64,000 nucleotides of DNA, taken from Marinobacter nitratireducens (lineage in GTDB: Bacteria > Pseudomonadota > Gammaproteobacteria > Pseudomonadales > Oleiphilaceae). Under the pieces are notes generated by a model. That model saw only the letters and a list, made by a program, of their open reading frames with translations, was not told the origin of the DNA and did not search any database. This document shows positions 63,014-64,000 of the stretch, one piece after another (the first letter of the stretch is position 1; the number at the start of each line of letters is the position of its first letter). Where the stretch lies: assembly GCF_000708045.1 (NCBI RefSeq), contig NZ_ANIE01000007.1:461788-525787 (forward strand), written 5' to 3'. The position numbers and the translations under genes are program-made.

Positions 63014-64000
63014 TTAGAAATCAACCCTGGCCTGATAACGGCGTCGGCCTCGCTTCTGTTGCTTCTTTTCGTCGTATTGGGCTTCCCACTGGGACACCGG
63101 CCCCATGTTGGTGAAACGAAGGCCACGCTCGTAAGCACGGGCAAGCTGTTGATTCAGGCTCTGCAGTGCCTCTGACGGTTTGGCCCACTGTTCCTGGGGC
63201 AAAGGCGCGGACCAGGCTTTCAGTTCCTCTGGCAGGCTCTTCAGGGCCAGGGTCTTGATGCGGCGCTCGGTGATGATGTGGGCCAGGTAACGCTGGAAGA
63301 ACCAGTCACCCACTTTTTTACCCAGCCAGGGCAGCAGGGACATCTCTTTGCGGGCCTGTCTGCACTTGGCTTTGTAGTGGGCCAGCGTTTCATCCTCTTT
63401 CGGATCCGGGCAGGCCTCGGGGCCATTTTCCATGAACTCGCGAATACACTCCCATTGGGCCAGGCCGGACGTTTCATGGCCGACGTTGATGCTGGCCGCG
63501 GCCAGGGCGGATTCGGCGTCATCCGGTTTGGGGATGGCCAGGGTGAGGACGGTGTGGGTGGCCATCAGGCCGGGACCGATGTTTTGTTTCGTCTCAATAT
63601 AGGCAACCAGCTTGTCCCAGGGGTAGATTTCGTAGACGAGCTTGGGGGCGTGTTTTTTCTTTAGGCGGAGGGCGATGAAAAAATAAGTTCCAATCACCAG
63701 AGTTTCAATGGCCAAAGCCGTAGCAAATATCGTCACCAACAATTGGACATATTCTGGTGACTCGCCTTCCAGTGTAAAAGGCATAAATACAGCGGCTATA
63801 GTACCGATATAAGTTATATAGGCGATGCCTGCGGCACTGTCATTCCAGAAGGGCAGTTTGCACTCCGTTACCTCCGTCCAGCGCGGCATGGCCACTTCAC
63901 GGCGCTGCCGGTTCAGTCTCACCGGAGGCGTTTCTTTCACCGCCTTGTTGCCCAACAAATGCATGTAAAGGCCCCAGGGCAGAGAGATCAGGAGATTTCC
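63014..64000 (-). CDS. DUF6708-like membrane protein, copy D (5' part beyond the window)
   Basis: At least 328 residues; the frame stays open to base 64000 (reading GNLLISLPWGLYM), matching MNLLVTIPWGLYM inside copy C, so the gene extends past the edge. It holds PVRLNRQRREVAMPRW, a divergent membrane core (GIAYITYIGTIAAVFMPFTL, ALAIETLVIGTYFFIAL) and the near-identical C-terminal part with AQWECIREFMENGPEACPDPK. It ends RRRYQARVDF. The 5' end of copy D is not seen. Confidence 0.72.
   Translation of the reverse strand, partial: GNLLISLPWGLYMHLLGNKAVKETPPVRLNRQRREVAMPRWTEVTECKLPFWNDSAAGIAYITYIGTIAAVFMPFTLEGESPEYVQLLVTIFATALAIETLVIGTYFFIALRLKKKHAPKLVYEIYPWDKLVAYIETKQNIGPGLMATHTVLTLAIPKPDDAESALAAASINVGHETSGLAQWECIREFMENGPEACPDPKEDETLAHYKAKCRQARKEMSLLPWLGKKVGDWFFQRYLAHIITERRIKTLALKSLPEELKAWSAPLPQEQWAKPSEALQSLNQQLARAYERGLRFTNMGPVSQWEAQYDEKKQQKRGRRRYQARVDF
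63120..63681. repeat. Tandem duplication block, copy D side
   Basis: Partner of 61658-62219. Differences are scattered single bases, mostly silent, which points to a recent duplication or gene conversion. Confidence 0.85.

Noticed and set aside
1..64000. CRISPR arrays, tRNA genes, rRNA genes, transposases
   Set aside because: No regularly spaced repeats, cloverleaf-like segments, ribosomal RNA sequence or transposase motifs were recognised by eye; a tRNAscan and ISfinder run would settle this.

Overview
The window reads as chromosome of a marine gammaproteobacterium, most like Marinobacter. This rests on gene content: TmcA, DUF3422, LysO and DUF2288 proteins, a class GN sortase with its marine-type target, and a dense c-di-GMP/two-component repertoire. 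GC content is moderately high and genes are tightly packed, with many ATGA or TTGA stop/start overlaps and several TTG or GTG starts. No rRNA, tRNA, CRISPR array or insertion sequence was found.

Layout. 1-11 kb is mostly housekeeping: the 3' end of a 3-hydroxyisobutyryl-CoA hydrolase-like gene, an ankyrin lipoprotein, tmcA, a UvrD/Rep helicase, an OmpA porin with calcium-type repeats, and a ppk2-dadA-methyltransferase operon. 11-36 kb is almost wholly signalling: tatD with an HD-GYP phosphodiesterase, a Na/Pi cotransporter, a periplasmic-sensor GGDEF gene behind a substrate-binding lipoprotein, lysO, and then two divergent operons. One operon has three histidine kinases. The other has Hpt-receiver-GGDEF, receiver-HDOD and a lone receiver. 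After acnA come an MHYT hybrid kinase and a receiver-HD-GYP gene.

36-49 kb holds membrane proteins (zinc-finger/TPR protein, rhomboid protease, MAPEG, GlsB, PlsC) and the complete dedicated sortase system: target, sortase, PdsR and PdsS. 49-59 kb holds trxC, a GGDEF protein with three periplasmic sensor domains, cysK, an SPFH protein, a glycerophosphodiesterase, a lipase-like hydrolase and a periplasmic ATP-dependent DNA ligase.

59.1 kb to the end is the accessory part. It is a one-strand array of at least four related membrane proteins (DUF6708-like) with short coupled upstream ORFs, a near-identical tandem duplication at a constant 1,462-bp offset, and AT-rich membrane-coding cores inside GC-rich flanks. 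This array is the best candidate here for an undescribed system.

Five genes make or break c-di-GMP (GGDEF at 14.7, 21 and 49.6 kb; HD-GYP at 11.9 and 34.8 kb), and many sensors face the periplasm. The window therefore looks tuned to coupling envelope or nutrient sensing to surface behaviour.
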